This document shows, in pieces, positions 1 to 8,392 of a DNA stretch of 64,000 nucleotides. The translations under genes and the position numbers were made by a program. The stretch's first letter is position 1. Each line of letters begins with the position of its first letter. The DNA lies in the NCBI RefSeq assembly GCF_045277565.1, contig NZ_CP123584.1, positions 1,674,001 through 1,738,000 on the forward strand. The letters are read 5' to 3'. Source of the DNA: Aliisedimentitalea scapharcae. GTDB taxonomy: Bacteria; Pseudomonadota; Alphaproteobacteria; Rhodobacterales; Rhodobacteraceae. A model generated the notes under the pieces. It did no database searches, was not told the origin of the DNA, and was given only the letters and a program-made list of their open reading frames with translations.

Positions 1-414
1 CGCAACATACAGCCAGAAGCTGAGGTTGTTCATCCGCGGGAACGCCATGTCCGGCGCACCGATCTGCAACGGCATGAAATAGTTGCCAAAACCGCCAAAC
101 AGGGCAGGGATGACCACAAAGAACATCATCAGGATGCCGTGCGCGGTGATCAGCACGTTCCACAGATGGCCATTGGGAGTACATTCAGCGGCAGATGCGA
201 ACAGACGCGCACCTTCCATACACATGTACTGTACGCCCGGGTCCATCAGTTCCAACCGCATGTAGACGGTGAAAGTGACCGAGATCAGGCCGACGATCGC
301 CGAAACGATCAAATAAAGGATACCAATATCCTTGTGGTTGGTGCTCATGAACCAACGGGTAAAGAAACTCCGTTCGTCCTCGTGCCCGTGACCATGAATG
401 GCTGCGTCTGCCAT
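1..414 (-). CDS. ctaD: Cytochrome c oxidase subunit I, aa3 type (N-terminal part, runs off the window)
   Basis: The first 138 residues of the heme-copper oxidase subunit that carries heme a, heme a3 and CuB in the inner membrane are encoded here; the gene continues beyond position 1. The N-terminal signature FMSTNHKDIG is followed by a first membrane helix (ILYLIVSAIVGLISV). A second helix begins at NVLITAHGILMMFF, whose His is the expected low-spin heme a ligand. The stretch GGFGNYFMPLQIGAPDMAFP is typical of subunit I. The start at 414 gives a short His- and acid-rich N-terminus before the conserved block. Recognition is by direct reading of the translated motifs. Confidence 0.95.
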   Translation of the reverse strand, partial: MADAAIHGHGHEDERSFFTRWFMSTNHKDIGILYLIVSAIVGLISVTFTVYMRLELMDPGVQYMCMEGARLFASAAECTPNGHLWNVLITAHGILMMFFVVIPALFGGFGNYFMPLQIGAPDMAFPRMNNLSFWLYVA

Positions 415-696
415 TTAGGTGCCTCCTGTTGCATGTCGAAAGGCACATCGGACCCCAGCAGGACCCAATGCGCCTAGATTCACATGAGTTTTAGAGTTTC
501 AGGCGACCCGCTTCAATGGCCGAGTTTGATCTGGATCAAGATAAATTGCCGCGCCTGCTTGATGTGGAGACGGTCCGGCGAGATTCAAGGGGGGAAATCG
601 GCAATTCTGATCCAGAGCGTTCGAGTTGCATGGCTTGACCTTGCCCCACCTGGGCCGCAGAAAACATATGACAGATATGACCAAGGAAACGTTTTC

Positions 697-1110
697 ATGA
701 CCTACGACCCCGACAATATCTTTGCCAAGATCCTGCGCGGCGAAATTCCGTCCAACAAGGTGTATGAAGATGACGACACCTTTGCCTTTATGGATATCAT
801 GCCGCGGGCCGACGGGCATCTGCTGGTGATCCCCAAAACGCCCTGCCGGAATGTTCTGGACGCCAGCCCCGAACAATTGGCGGCGGTCATGTCCACGGTT
901 CAGAAAATGGCACAGACCGTATTGCGGGCGTTTTCGGCCGATGGGGTTACCATTCAGCAGTTCAACGAAGCGGCAGGCGGACAGGAAGTGTTCCACCTGC
1001 ATTTCCACGTTCTGCCGCGTCATGACGGGGTCAGCCTGCGGGCACCGGGCCAAATGGGTGACTTTGACGTCATTGCCGGGCATGCCGATCAGATCAGATC
1101 CGCGCTCTGA
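697..1110 (+). CDS. HIT (histidine triad) family nucleotide hydrolase
   Basis: A 137-residue HIT-superfamily protein, probably a nucleoside phosphoramidate or dinucleotide hydrolase of the HinT branch. It starts with the usual block DNIFAKILRGEIPSNKVYED and ends with the catalytic triad HLHFHVLPR near residues 106-114. The reading frame is open back to 484, but ATG 697 is preferred. It has AAGGAA at 683-688 and gives the standard family N-terminus, while the upstream residues resemble no HIT protein. It stands alone between divergent ctaD and a pseudogene. Confidence 0.9.
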   Translation: MTYDPDNIFAKILRGEIPSNKVYEDDDTFAFMDIMPRADGHLLVIPKTPCRNVLDASPEQLAAVMSTVQKMAQTVLRAFSADGVTIQQFNEAAGGQEVFHLHFHVLPRHDGVSLRAPGQMGDFDVIAGHADQIRSAL

Positions 1111-1131
1111 ATCCGGGTCGCAACAAAAATT

Positions 1132-1157
1132 GCCGCCCCGCAAATGTGCGGAGCGGC
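1132..1157 (+). terminator. Possible hairpin downstream of the HIT gene
   Basis: GCCGC and CCGCA pair with TGCGG and GCGGC around a four-base loop, 22 bases after the HIT stop codon. There is no clear T-run afterwards, so termination activity is uncertain. Confidence 0.4.
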
Positions 1158-1334
1158 GGGCTGTGCTGAAAAACTTGCAGTGTTATGCGTTACCGATCAA
1201 AATTCGAGATGAGAAACCTAACCGGTTCCCATTTGTTCGGGCCGCGATAAGATCGACGGGATAGATCCGTTCTGACCCTGTGGCGTTAATAACGGATCAA
1301 TATGTAGGTTTTTTGACAGGTCTATGGGCTTCAG

Positions 1335-3122
1335 TTGCAGCAACCGACACACGGGAACCATGGCGACACGCCGCATACACGTCGGATCACACGCGCACAG
1401 GTGGTGTCGACGATCTATGAATCTGTGATCAACCCGGCACAGTTCGAAACATTCCTGGACCTGTGGTCGCGCCATTTGCACGATACGGTCGCGTGGGATC
1501 AGGGCGACGCCCTATCGGACGGGTTTGAGGCCAGTGGAGATCTGGAGCAGGGGGGGGGCGGATGCCAGCCTGCACCAGCATTTCACCCAAGCCCAAAGAA
1601 TGTTTGAGAATATGGAATGTCTGGCACCGCAAACCGACATTCTGGATAGCGTTCGCCGGTCCAATGGGCTGATTTGGCGGTATCCGAAGACGGCCTGCTG
1701 CGGGCAGCCAGCGAGGCGGCGCAGATCTGGATGCCCGGAGCCGGGGCGCTGGCGGACCTGCGTGCACAGATCACCGGTCAGTCTCGTCAGGTGCTGGACC
1801 GCATGATCGACCAGTTGCACGAACAGTCGGTCAAAATGCTGACACCGGCTGTTCTGAGGGCCAGGACCCAGCCGCGCCATCTGATTGCGTGGCAGTCGCA
1901 CAATGGCGGCACGCCAGGACGGGCAGGGGGCACCGGCCCTGTTTGTTGATCATGGCTTTGGATTTTCAGTGGACGGCGCACGTCGCGCAGATGTTGGCCA
2001 AGTCCTTTGGTCTGGCACGCGAAGAAGTGGAGGTTACCGGGCATCTTTTGGACGGCCTGACGCCGAGCGAGATTTCAGCGGCAACCGACAATTCGGAACA
2101 CTCGGTGCGTACCCAGATCCAATTGGTTCTGGCCAAGACAGGGGCACCGGGGCCGATCGAATAGATCCGTCTGGTTGCATGTCTAAGCAATCAGGTTTCG
2201 AATGCAGCAGATGATCAGGGGCCGCCGGGGTTGTTGCCCGGCGAAGTGCCGGGCTCGCGGGCTGGCTGCAAGGTCTAGGTGTTTCACGCAGGAAACCCGA
2301 AAGGCATTCCGGTGATCTTTTTGCATGGTATGTTGGACGGGACAGCGGTTTTGCGATGTCTGCAAGGCAGGGTGAAACATGAGAACTATCAGGTTCTGGC
2401 ACCGATGCGGCCGGGGTTCGGTCTGAGTGATCCAGTCACGAATGCCAATGAGATGATGGATCGTGTGACCGAACAGATTGCTGACCTGATCAAAAGCGAG
2501 AGGCTGGCAAAGTCGATCCGCTGGGGCATCTGGCAGGGGGGATTTATGGGCATGTCCTGGCGCATCGGTTGCGGGATCGCGTGGCCGGGTTGGTGGCTGT
2601 TTCCAGCGGGGCTCCGGTCACCCGGCTGGGTGATATTTCGTCCATGTCTGCCCGTGTGCGGGCGATCGCCTATACAGCGCGATATACCCCCTCTTTGTTG
2701 CCTGCGGAGTTGCGGGCAGGGGTTGCAATGATCGACAGCCATGATGGGGATGGCTTTATGGATGTGCAATTCCCCAAGGGGAGCACGGACCGACGGACGA
2801 TCCAGCAGTTGGCGTTAGGGTCCCTGATCCAGGATGGCTATCGTCTGTCCGTTCAGCAAGGCGTTGCGGGATTTGCCTGTGCTTCCCATTGGGCGGTGCG
2901 GGATTTGGGGGGGGGGAGTTGGTTCGGGGCGCTATGGTACCGGGCATCTATCTGCATGGTGGGCAGGATATGGTGAACCGCGCGCATCGCGTCACCCAGG
3001 CAATGACGCGCTGGCCCAAAGTGCAAGTGCGTGTTCTGCAAGATGCCGGGCAGCTTTTGTTTTATGAACGTCCCGATCTCGTGTTTGCCGCGCTTGGTGA
3101 AATCGCGGCCTTGCATCGGTGA
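1335..3122 (+). pseudogene. Degraded LuxR-type HTH / alpha-beta hydrolase regulator, multiple frameshifts
   Basis: Coding sense is continuous here but jumps between all three forward frames. The order is an N-terminal segment (TRAQVVSTIYESVINPAQF), then LHQHFTQAQRMFENME after a run of nine G at 1550-1558, then DGLLRAASEAAQIWM, then a LuxR helix-turn-helix (LDGLTPSEISAATDNSEHSV, about 2050-2110). A C-terminal alpha/beta-hydrolase segment follows (IPVIFLHGMLDG, VLAPMRPGFGLSD) and ends at 3122 after another shift near a run of ten G at 2907-2916. LuxR-hydrolase fusions of about 550 residues are known from related bacteria. At least five shifts mean it cannot be made as one protein. The nucleophile motif region (GIWQGGFMGM) is also damaged. 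Confidence 0.8.
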
Positions 3123-3128
3123 TCTGAA

Positions 3129-3791
3129 TCAGTCGGAGCCACCAAAGACAGTGTCAAACCCGCGCCGAAGGGCGACGTCCAAATCGTCCATCACTACTGG
3201 CAGACCCAAGTCTACCAGGCTGGTGACACCGTGTTCAGTGATGCCACAGGGGACAATGCCGCCAAAATGGCCCAGGTCCGGGTCTACATTGATCGAAATG
3301 CCATGAAAGCTGACCCATTTACGTAGGCGGATGCCGATGGCGGCGATCTTGTCTTCGCTGGGGTGCCCGGTGACGGTCACAGGTTTGTCGTCGCGCACGA
3401 CCCATACTCCGACACGCCCGTCGCGGATATGGCCGGTGACATTGAATTCTTCCAGTGCCAGAATCACCCAGCGTTCCAGCTGGGCGACAAAGCGGCGCAC
3501 ATCATGACCGCGTTTGCCGACATCAAGCATAACATAGACTACCCGCTGTCCCGGCCCATGATAGGTATATTGCCCGCCGCGTTTGCTGTCGTAAACAGGG
3601 AACCGATCGGGATCTGTCAGATCTTCGCGTTTGGCGCTGGTGCCAGCGGTATACAGCGGCGGGTGCTCGACCAGCCAGATACATTCATCCGCTTCACCCG
3701 CAGCAATGTCTGCTGCGCGCGTTTCCATAAAGGCGACAGCCGTTTCGTAATCGGTCAGCCCGTCTGTTGTGATCCATTCAACCATGCTCAC
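3129..3791 (-). CDS. lipB: Octanoyl-[acyl-carrier-protein]:protein N-octanoyltransferase LipB
   Basis: LipB transfers octanoate from acyl carrier protein to lipoyl domains of 2-oxo-acid dehydrogenases and the glycine cleavage system in the cytoplasm. The 220-residue protein has the family motif GGQYTYHGPGQ near residue 72, the block KIAAIGIRLRKWVSFHG with the conserved Lys, and VPCGI with the catalytic Cys near residue 182. Length is standard. It converges with the upstream pseudogene (stops 6 bases apart) and has its own 25-base gap to the FrnE-like gene on the same strand, so the two may be co-transcribed. Confidence 0.96.
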   Translation of the reverse strand: MSMVEWITTDGLTDYETAVAFMETRAADIAAGEADECIWLVEHPPLYTAGTSAKREDLTDPDRFPVYDSKRGGQYTYHGPGQRVVYVMLDVGKRGHDVRRFVAQLERWVILALEEFNVTGHIRDGRVGVWVVRDDKPVTVTGHPSEDKIAAIGIRLRKWVSFHGISINVDPDLGHFGGIVPCGITEHGVTSLVDLGLPVVMDDLDVALRRGFDTVFGGSD

Positions 3792-3816
3792 TGCTTATGC
3801 CAGCGTGCCCGCAGGC

Positions 3817-4473
3817 TCAAGCCGCCTCTGCCAGGCAGCGCGTCAGAACATCGGCATAGGCGTCAGTGCCCTGCGCGCCCGTGACCAGATATTTGCCTGC
3901 AAAAACCATGGCAGGAACACCCGTAATCCCGCGCGAGGTCCAGAATTGTTGTTTCTGGCGAACCTGTTGTGCGCGCTCGCCACTGTTGAGAAGCCGTCGG
4001 GCTTCGTCCGGATCTAGCCCGACCGACTCCGCCATGCCCACCAGGACATCGCTGTCGGATACATCCAGCCCTTTGGTGAAATAGGCTGCAAACAGCGCCT
4101 GTTTCAGGTCAGTCTGTTTGTCGCTGTCTTCGGCCCAGTCCAACAGCTGATGGGCGCGAAAGGTGTTCACCATGCGCATCTCATCAGTAAAGTTGAAGTC
4201 AATGCCCAGATCGGCACCCAGATCCGTCAACCGTTGCCGTGCCGCGATGCTGTCCTCAGCGCTGATCCCATATTTTTGCATCAGGTGTTCGCGCAGATTC
4301 TGCCCGTCGATGCCCATGTCAGGGTTGAGTTCGAAAGGATGCCAACGTACCGCCGCACGAATTCCTTCGCGCTCCAGTGCCTGGCTGAGCTGGCGGAACC
4401 CGACAATGCACCAGGGGCACACAACGTCGGAAATAATATCGACCTGAACAGTGGCGGCAGTCGTGGTAGTCAT
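3817..4473 (-). CDS. DsbA-family (FrnE-like) thioredoxin-fold oxidoreductase
   Basis: A 218-residue cytoplasmic DsbA-fold protein of the FrnE/2-hydroxychromene-2-carboxylate isomerase superfamily. The thiol motif DVVCPWC lies at the end of the first strand near residues 16-22, followed by the helical insert and the C-terminal GITGVPAMVF containing the cis-proline typical of thioredoxin folds. ATG 4473 is chosen because the open frame upstream to 4515 adds residues not seen in the family. No signal peptide is visible, so a role in cytoplasmic disulfide or redox-stress chemistry is inferred. Confidence 0.88.
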   Translation of the reverse strand: MTTTTAATVQVDIISDVVCPWCIVGFRQLSQALEREGIRAAVRWHPFELNPDMGIDGQNLREHLMQKYGISAEDSIAARQRLTDLGADLGIDFNFTDEMRMVNTFRAHQLLDWAEDSDKQTDLKQALFAAYFTKGLDVSDSDVLVGMAESVGLDPDEARRLLNSGERAQQVRQKQQFWTSRGITGVPAMVFAGKYLVTGAQGTDAYADVLTRCLAEAA

Positions 4474-4629
4474 CTGGCGGGGTTCTCCAACAAGGGGATT
4501 GCAGCGCTGCAACACAGTTGCAGATAACGGCCGGGATCATTATTTCAACCCGCTTGAAAAAGAAGTGATTTGCCTCTTCACAACCTTATCCAGCTCGTCT
4601 ATATCGCCCCGTACCAAGCCTAAGACAGT

Positions 4630-4716
4630 GCGGTCGTGGCGGAATTGGTAGACGCGCAGCGTTGAGGTCGCTGTTCCTTAACCGGAGTGGAAGTTCGAGT
4701 CTTCTCGACCGCACCA
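4630..4716 (+). tRNA. tRNA-Leu (anticodon GAG)
   Basis: The acceptor strands GCGGTCG (4630-4636) and CGACCGC (4706-4712) pair fully, followed by A and an encoded CCA. The anticodon stem CAGCG/CGCTG encloses the loop TTGAGGT, giving anticodon GAG. A long variable arm and the T-arm GTTCGAGTC are present, as expected for a class II leucine tRNA. An AT-rich hairpin (AAAAATAT/ATATTTTT, 4725-4743) just downstream could end transcription. The accessory zone begins directly after this gene. Confidence 0.95.
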
Positions 4717-5282
4717 ACTAAAATAAAAATATCTAATATTTTTAAGTGCTTGATGGAGTGGTAGTGTTTCGCGTCCACCTTGCCTTTCCCCTTTCCCCTT
4801 TAAGCACTTAGATCATCGCGGATACTGTCGTCCTATCACCAGGATGACCGATAATCAGGCAGCTGTAAAAAGGTGGATAGCCGTCATGAAAAAGATGCCT
4901 GGAATGAGTGCTGATTCCGGTGGTTCACGGCAAGTCGACTTGAAGGCAGAAATGCGCAGATAACGTACTTTGCAAAGTTACACGAACCGCCCACAGCAGT
5001 CATTCAAGACAGACGCAGCGGAGGTCGGCTCCCAACCCATTCCTGCCGTTGACTATCAGACTCTTCTGCTGTGTTGCGGCCCATGGGACCGGGCTTTCGC
5101 CGCGCGTGCGAAATCAGGCGACGCGCGAATTCACACGAAGCGGACAAAACGCCCTTTCGCTGCGCATTCACGAATGACCGGATTATGTGGTACGCGACGC
5201 TGGCGATAAGGCTCTTGGAGATCTCAGGCCACTGGCTCTAAACCTCAAGAGAAACAGAGTGTAGCACGTCATCGGCCTTTTG
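4717..5282. other. Gene-free stretch with an ACTTTGCAAAG element
   Basis: No convincing coding sequence in 566 bases. An AT-rich hairpin follows the tRNA (4725-4743), and TAAGTGCTT/AAGCACTTA form a spaced inverted repeat (4743-4751 and 4802-4810). The palindromic core ACTTTGCAAAGT lies at 4967-4978. The following G+C-rich sequence resembles in style the other intergenic repeat remnants of the accessory zone, but I could not align it base by base. Confidence 0.6.
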
Positions 5283-7913
5283 TTACGCCTGTTTCAATTG
5301 AGACATCAAATTGGACGCAGCATTGCGTGTTTCCTCCAGCGCTCGCTCTGCGGCATCAAGCAGCAGGTCACGTGATGAAACCATGGAGCCGCGCTTCAGA
5401 GAGTCTTCGATTTTATAAAAACTCCTGTGTAGACCTTTTGCGCCCAGATTGGCACAGACGCCAGTGGTGTTGTGGACACGGGATATCACGCATTCTTCCT
5501 CAAAATACGAAGGGTCGCACGTCTTAAACTGTTGGATGATGGTGGAGGCCTCGTCAAACAGTTCATCCAGACTTTTGCCAGTGCGCTCAAGGCCACTTGT
5601 CGAAACCAGCACATTAAGGGGCTCCAATTCGAGCGCCGGTCGCGAAGATTTGTCGTCGAAACCGACCGCGCGCTCCTTGGTCACCTTATCAGTCAACGCA
5701 ACCCGGAGCGCTTCGGTCGAGATGGGCTTGGTTAAGATGCCCTGCATTCCAGCGGCAAAGATCTTGTCCCGGTCTTTCGGACTGGCATGTGCGGTTTGCG
5801 CAATGATTTTTGTGCTCTGGTTGGGACCTTGGCGGTCACGTAGCAATCTGGCGGCCTCGGTACCGTCGATGTACGGCATGCTTATGTCCATCAGTATTAA
5901 GTCAAAGTGCTCATTCATGGCCACGTCAATCGCATCCCGCCCGTCTTCGGCCTCAGAAACGGAGTGTCCTAGCACCTCGAGCATATCTGCAAGTAATAGG
6001 CGATTTATTTTGTTGTCATCGACAACGAGAACTTTTTTGTGTTCGGCGGCATCGATCGCAACGTGATCACCACTAAGTGACCGCGCTTTGTCACAGTCCC
6101 GACTGTCGAACCGGGCAGAGCCTGGCGTGAGCCCAACTGGAATACGAACACAGAACTCGCTTCCAGCACCATGCTCACTCTTGAGATCTATCTGACCGTC
6201 CAATGCGTTGACAGACGTTGCCACGATGCTCAATCCCAGACCTGTGCCTTCAGAATGGCGCCCGTATGATGCGTCGAGCACTGTGAATGGCTCAAAGACA
6301 TTTTCGATATCACATGCCCGTATCCCAGGGCCGTTATCTTTCACCGCAAACTCGAGGATACCTTCCGGATCAAACTCCAACAGGATGTCGATTTTTGCGC
6401 CTGCTGCAAACTTTACGGCGTTGCCGACGAGGTTTGCAGCAATTGTCCTGAGCAACCGCGGATCAGTCTCAACATCAAGCGGCATACCTGGTTCGAACCT
6501 GAGAGTGATCTGACTGCCAGCGCGCTCTGCCTGTGCAGAGTTTTCCTCTACAATTTCATTCATCATATCCGACAGATTAACACAGTCCTTTTGAAGTTTG
6601 ACTTTGCAGCTTTCGAGTCTGCTCACTTTCAGAACGTCGTTAACGTGCTTGAGAAGAGTGTTGGTTGAGGTGCTCACGAAGCCAAGATATCTTTTTTGCA
6701 GGTTGGTCAACTCAGTCCGTTCGAGAAGGTCCACAGCACCAACGACTCCATTCAGCGGCGTCCGCATCTCGTGACTGAGCACCGAGATAGCTTTAGACTT
6801 GCGCATGTTGGCTTCTTTGGCCGCTTCCAGCGAATTCTCCAGCAGCGCTCTATTTTCTGCCCAGTTGTCCAACAAGCCGTTGAAAACGTACCGCAGAGAA
6901 ACGAGTTCAGTCGGCGTCAGACAATTGAAGTCGGGCACGCGCGCCGAAAGGTCTCCACTTCGGACTTTATTGACCACCTCTGACAGCCTGTGAATGGGGC
7001 GAGCAATCAGACCCGACAAGACCCAGCTGGCCAACGCGGCAATCAAAAACACCACTAATAATGTGAGAAGGAGTTTGTTCGCTTCAACGCTCGCCGCCTC
7101 TTCAAGCTCGGAAATAGGCTGTGGAACCATCGCCCCCCAACCTGTGGACGGCACGGAAGTGTAGCCTGCAATCACGTCAGCCTTCAACGGAGGTGCGTAG
7201 AACTGCATTACTCCGGTTTGACCCGATGTCATGCGTTGAACAACTTCAAGCCCGGCCACGTCTTTGGACGTTTCAACCCAGTCCTTTTTCGGATGCGCCA
7301 AAACACGGCCCTCGTGATCTACAATCATGGCGTGACCACGATCGCCAAAGGCGATGTCAAGCTGTTGTGAAATCAGGAAACTCGTGTCGATCACCCCTAC
7401 CAGAAGCGTTCCAGAAGCAGATAAGCGCGTGATGTAGATAACTGGTCCAGACGGCGATTGCTGGACGCCCGAAAACGTTGACTTTTCGATTGCTGCATTT
7501 TCGCGAAGGCTGGCCAAGGCCGCCTCGGGTGGCGTTTCAAACTCTCGGGCATATAACACGTTCACAACGTTATTGTCGGGACTGAAAACCGCCACCGACC
7601 GAAAATCGTATGACCCAAGCAGTTCATCAATCGAGCCCGGAGCGAAACTGTGGTCATAGTTGGCCACCACAAAGTCGAAAGTGGCTTTGACGTCGATCGC
7701 GTATCGATCCAGCGTCGATGCAAGGTTCTCAGCAATGACAAGATGCGATTGCTCCACCTTGTCCAGCTCGCGCTGAAAAGCCACTTTGTAACGGTTCTGC
7801 AAAAACACGCTGATGGCTACTAGCAAGACAACCACCATGCCCAGAAACATGTGGACGCGAACTCTTTGGATTGTTCCAAAGGCGCGTGAGAAGCGTTGTA
7901 TTACATATGCCAC
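5283..7913 (-). CDS. Hybrid sensor histidine kinase / response regulator with HPt-like tail
   Basis: An 876-residue membrane-bound phosphorelay protein. Domains in order: membrane helix (about residues 22-40); a periplasmic sensor of roughly 240 residues with Cache-like features; second helix LLLTLLVVFLIAALASW; HAMP; HisKA with H-box ISVLSHEMRTPLNG; HATPase_c with NAVKF, DNGPGI and GTGLGLSIV. A receiver domain (VLVVDDNKINR, phospho-Asp in LILMDISMP, Lys in TKP) and a C-terminal His-phosphotransfer-like segment with HNTTGVCANLGAKG follow. The HPt motif differs from the usual HxLKG but keeps the His. The start is GTG at 7913 with GGAGGG eight bases upstream. No partner regulator lies next to it; the signal sensed is unknown. 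Confidence 0.9.
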   Translation of the reverse strand: MAYVIQRFSRAFGTIQRVRVHMFLGMVVVLLVAISVFLQNRYKVAFQRELDKVEQSHLVIAENLASTLDRYAIDVKATFDFVVANYDHSFAPGSIDELLGSYDFRSVAVFSPDNNVVNVLYAREFETPPEAALASLRENAAIEKSTFSGVQQSPSGPVIYITRLSASGTLLVGVIDTSFLISQQLDIAFGDRGHAMIVDHEGRVLAHPKKDWVETSKDVAGLEVVQRMTSGQTGVMQFYAPPLKADVIAGYTSVPSTGWGAMVPQPISELEEAASVEANKLLLTLLVVFLIAALASWVLSGLIARPIHRLSEVVNKVRSGDLSARVPDFNCLTPTELVSLRYVFNGLLDNWAENRALLENSLEAAKEANMRKSKAISVLSHEMRTPLNGVVGAVDLLERTELTNLQKRYLGFVSTSTNTLLKHVNDVLKVSRLESCKVKLQKDCVNLSDMMNEIVEENSAQAERAGSQITLRFEPGMPLDVETDPRLLRTIAANLVGNAVKFAAGAKIDILLEFDPEGILEFAVKDNGPGIRACDIENVFEPFTVLDASYGRHSEGTGLGLSIVATSVNALDGQIDLKSEHGAGSEFCVRIPVGLTPGSARFDSRDCDKARSLSGDHVAIDAAEHKKVLVVDDNKINRLLLADMLEVLGHSVSEAEDGRDAIDVAMNEHFDLILMDISMPYIDGTEAARLLRDRQGPNQSTKIIAQTAHASPKDRDKIFAAGMQGILTKPISTEALRVALTDKVTKERAVGFDDKSSRPALELEPLNVLVSTSGLERTGKSLDELFDEASTIIQQFKTCDPSYFEEECVISRVHNTTGVCANLGAKGLHRSFYKIEDSLKRGSMVSSRDLLLDAAERALEETRNAASNLMSQLKQA

Positions 7914-8392
7914 AGAACTATCCCTCCGATGCGGAGGAGTTTAGACCGTCAGAACAGGTGCATGAGGGGGAATAAAGATTATCCCATATATGCTTTCGTA
8001 TATGTACGATAATCGTTTGATTGGGATATGAAAGATTTTGTCCAAATCGGATGTCAGAGATCGGACGATGGGACCGCAAAGCTCAGGTTCAATATGTGTG
8101 TTTGATTTGTGTATTGCTCTTTGCGATTTACGTCCGCTTAGCGCGGTTTGCGCCAGTTCATTCACTGCGCGGCACTGGTCAATAGGGGCTCTACACCTGC
8201 CGTTCGCTGCACCAGGTGCGGATGGCTGCAGGCGGCCCGAAGCGGACATTGCTGTCATTTGTGGGTTGCGACCGCACTGCGGGACAAGCCGACATTCAAC
8301 CTTTACGCCAAGGGTTGAAGAAATAGGTCAGAAAGAATGCTATGGTCGCTCTGTAACATCAGAATCAAGGCTGCTCAAAAGGGGACCATATC
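7914..8392. other. Divergent intergenic region with promoter-like AT stretch and a repeat copy
   Basis: About 480 bases between the sensor kinase and the DUF3604 gene, with no supported gene. An AT-rich section (about 7970-8030) could hold promoters for both neighbours. The second half is G+C-rich and contains one copy of a dispersed repeat (listed separately at 8197-8233) followed by CCCGAAGCGGACATTGCTG, a phrase echoed in other intergenic regions of this window. Confidence 0.6.
8197..8233 (+). repeat. Dispersed intergenic repeat, 37-bp core, copy 1
   Basis: This 37-base sequence (begins CTGCCGTTCGCTGCACCAGG) recurs exactly, in opposite orientation, at 15848-15884. Weaker similarity extends a further 20-30 bases on both sides. 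A more diverged relative containing TGCGGATGGCTGC and GGACATTCGTGC lies near 17630-17675. Confidence 0.9.

Noticed and set aside
1550..2916. G-tract phase variation of a working LuxR-hydrolase gene
   Set aside because: Several further frameshifts away from the G runs are needed to restore the protein, so changing the two tracts alone would not switch it on.
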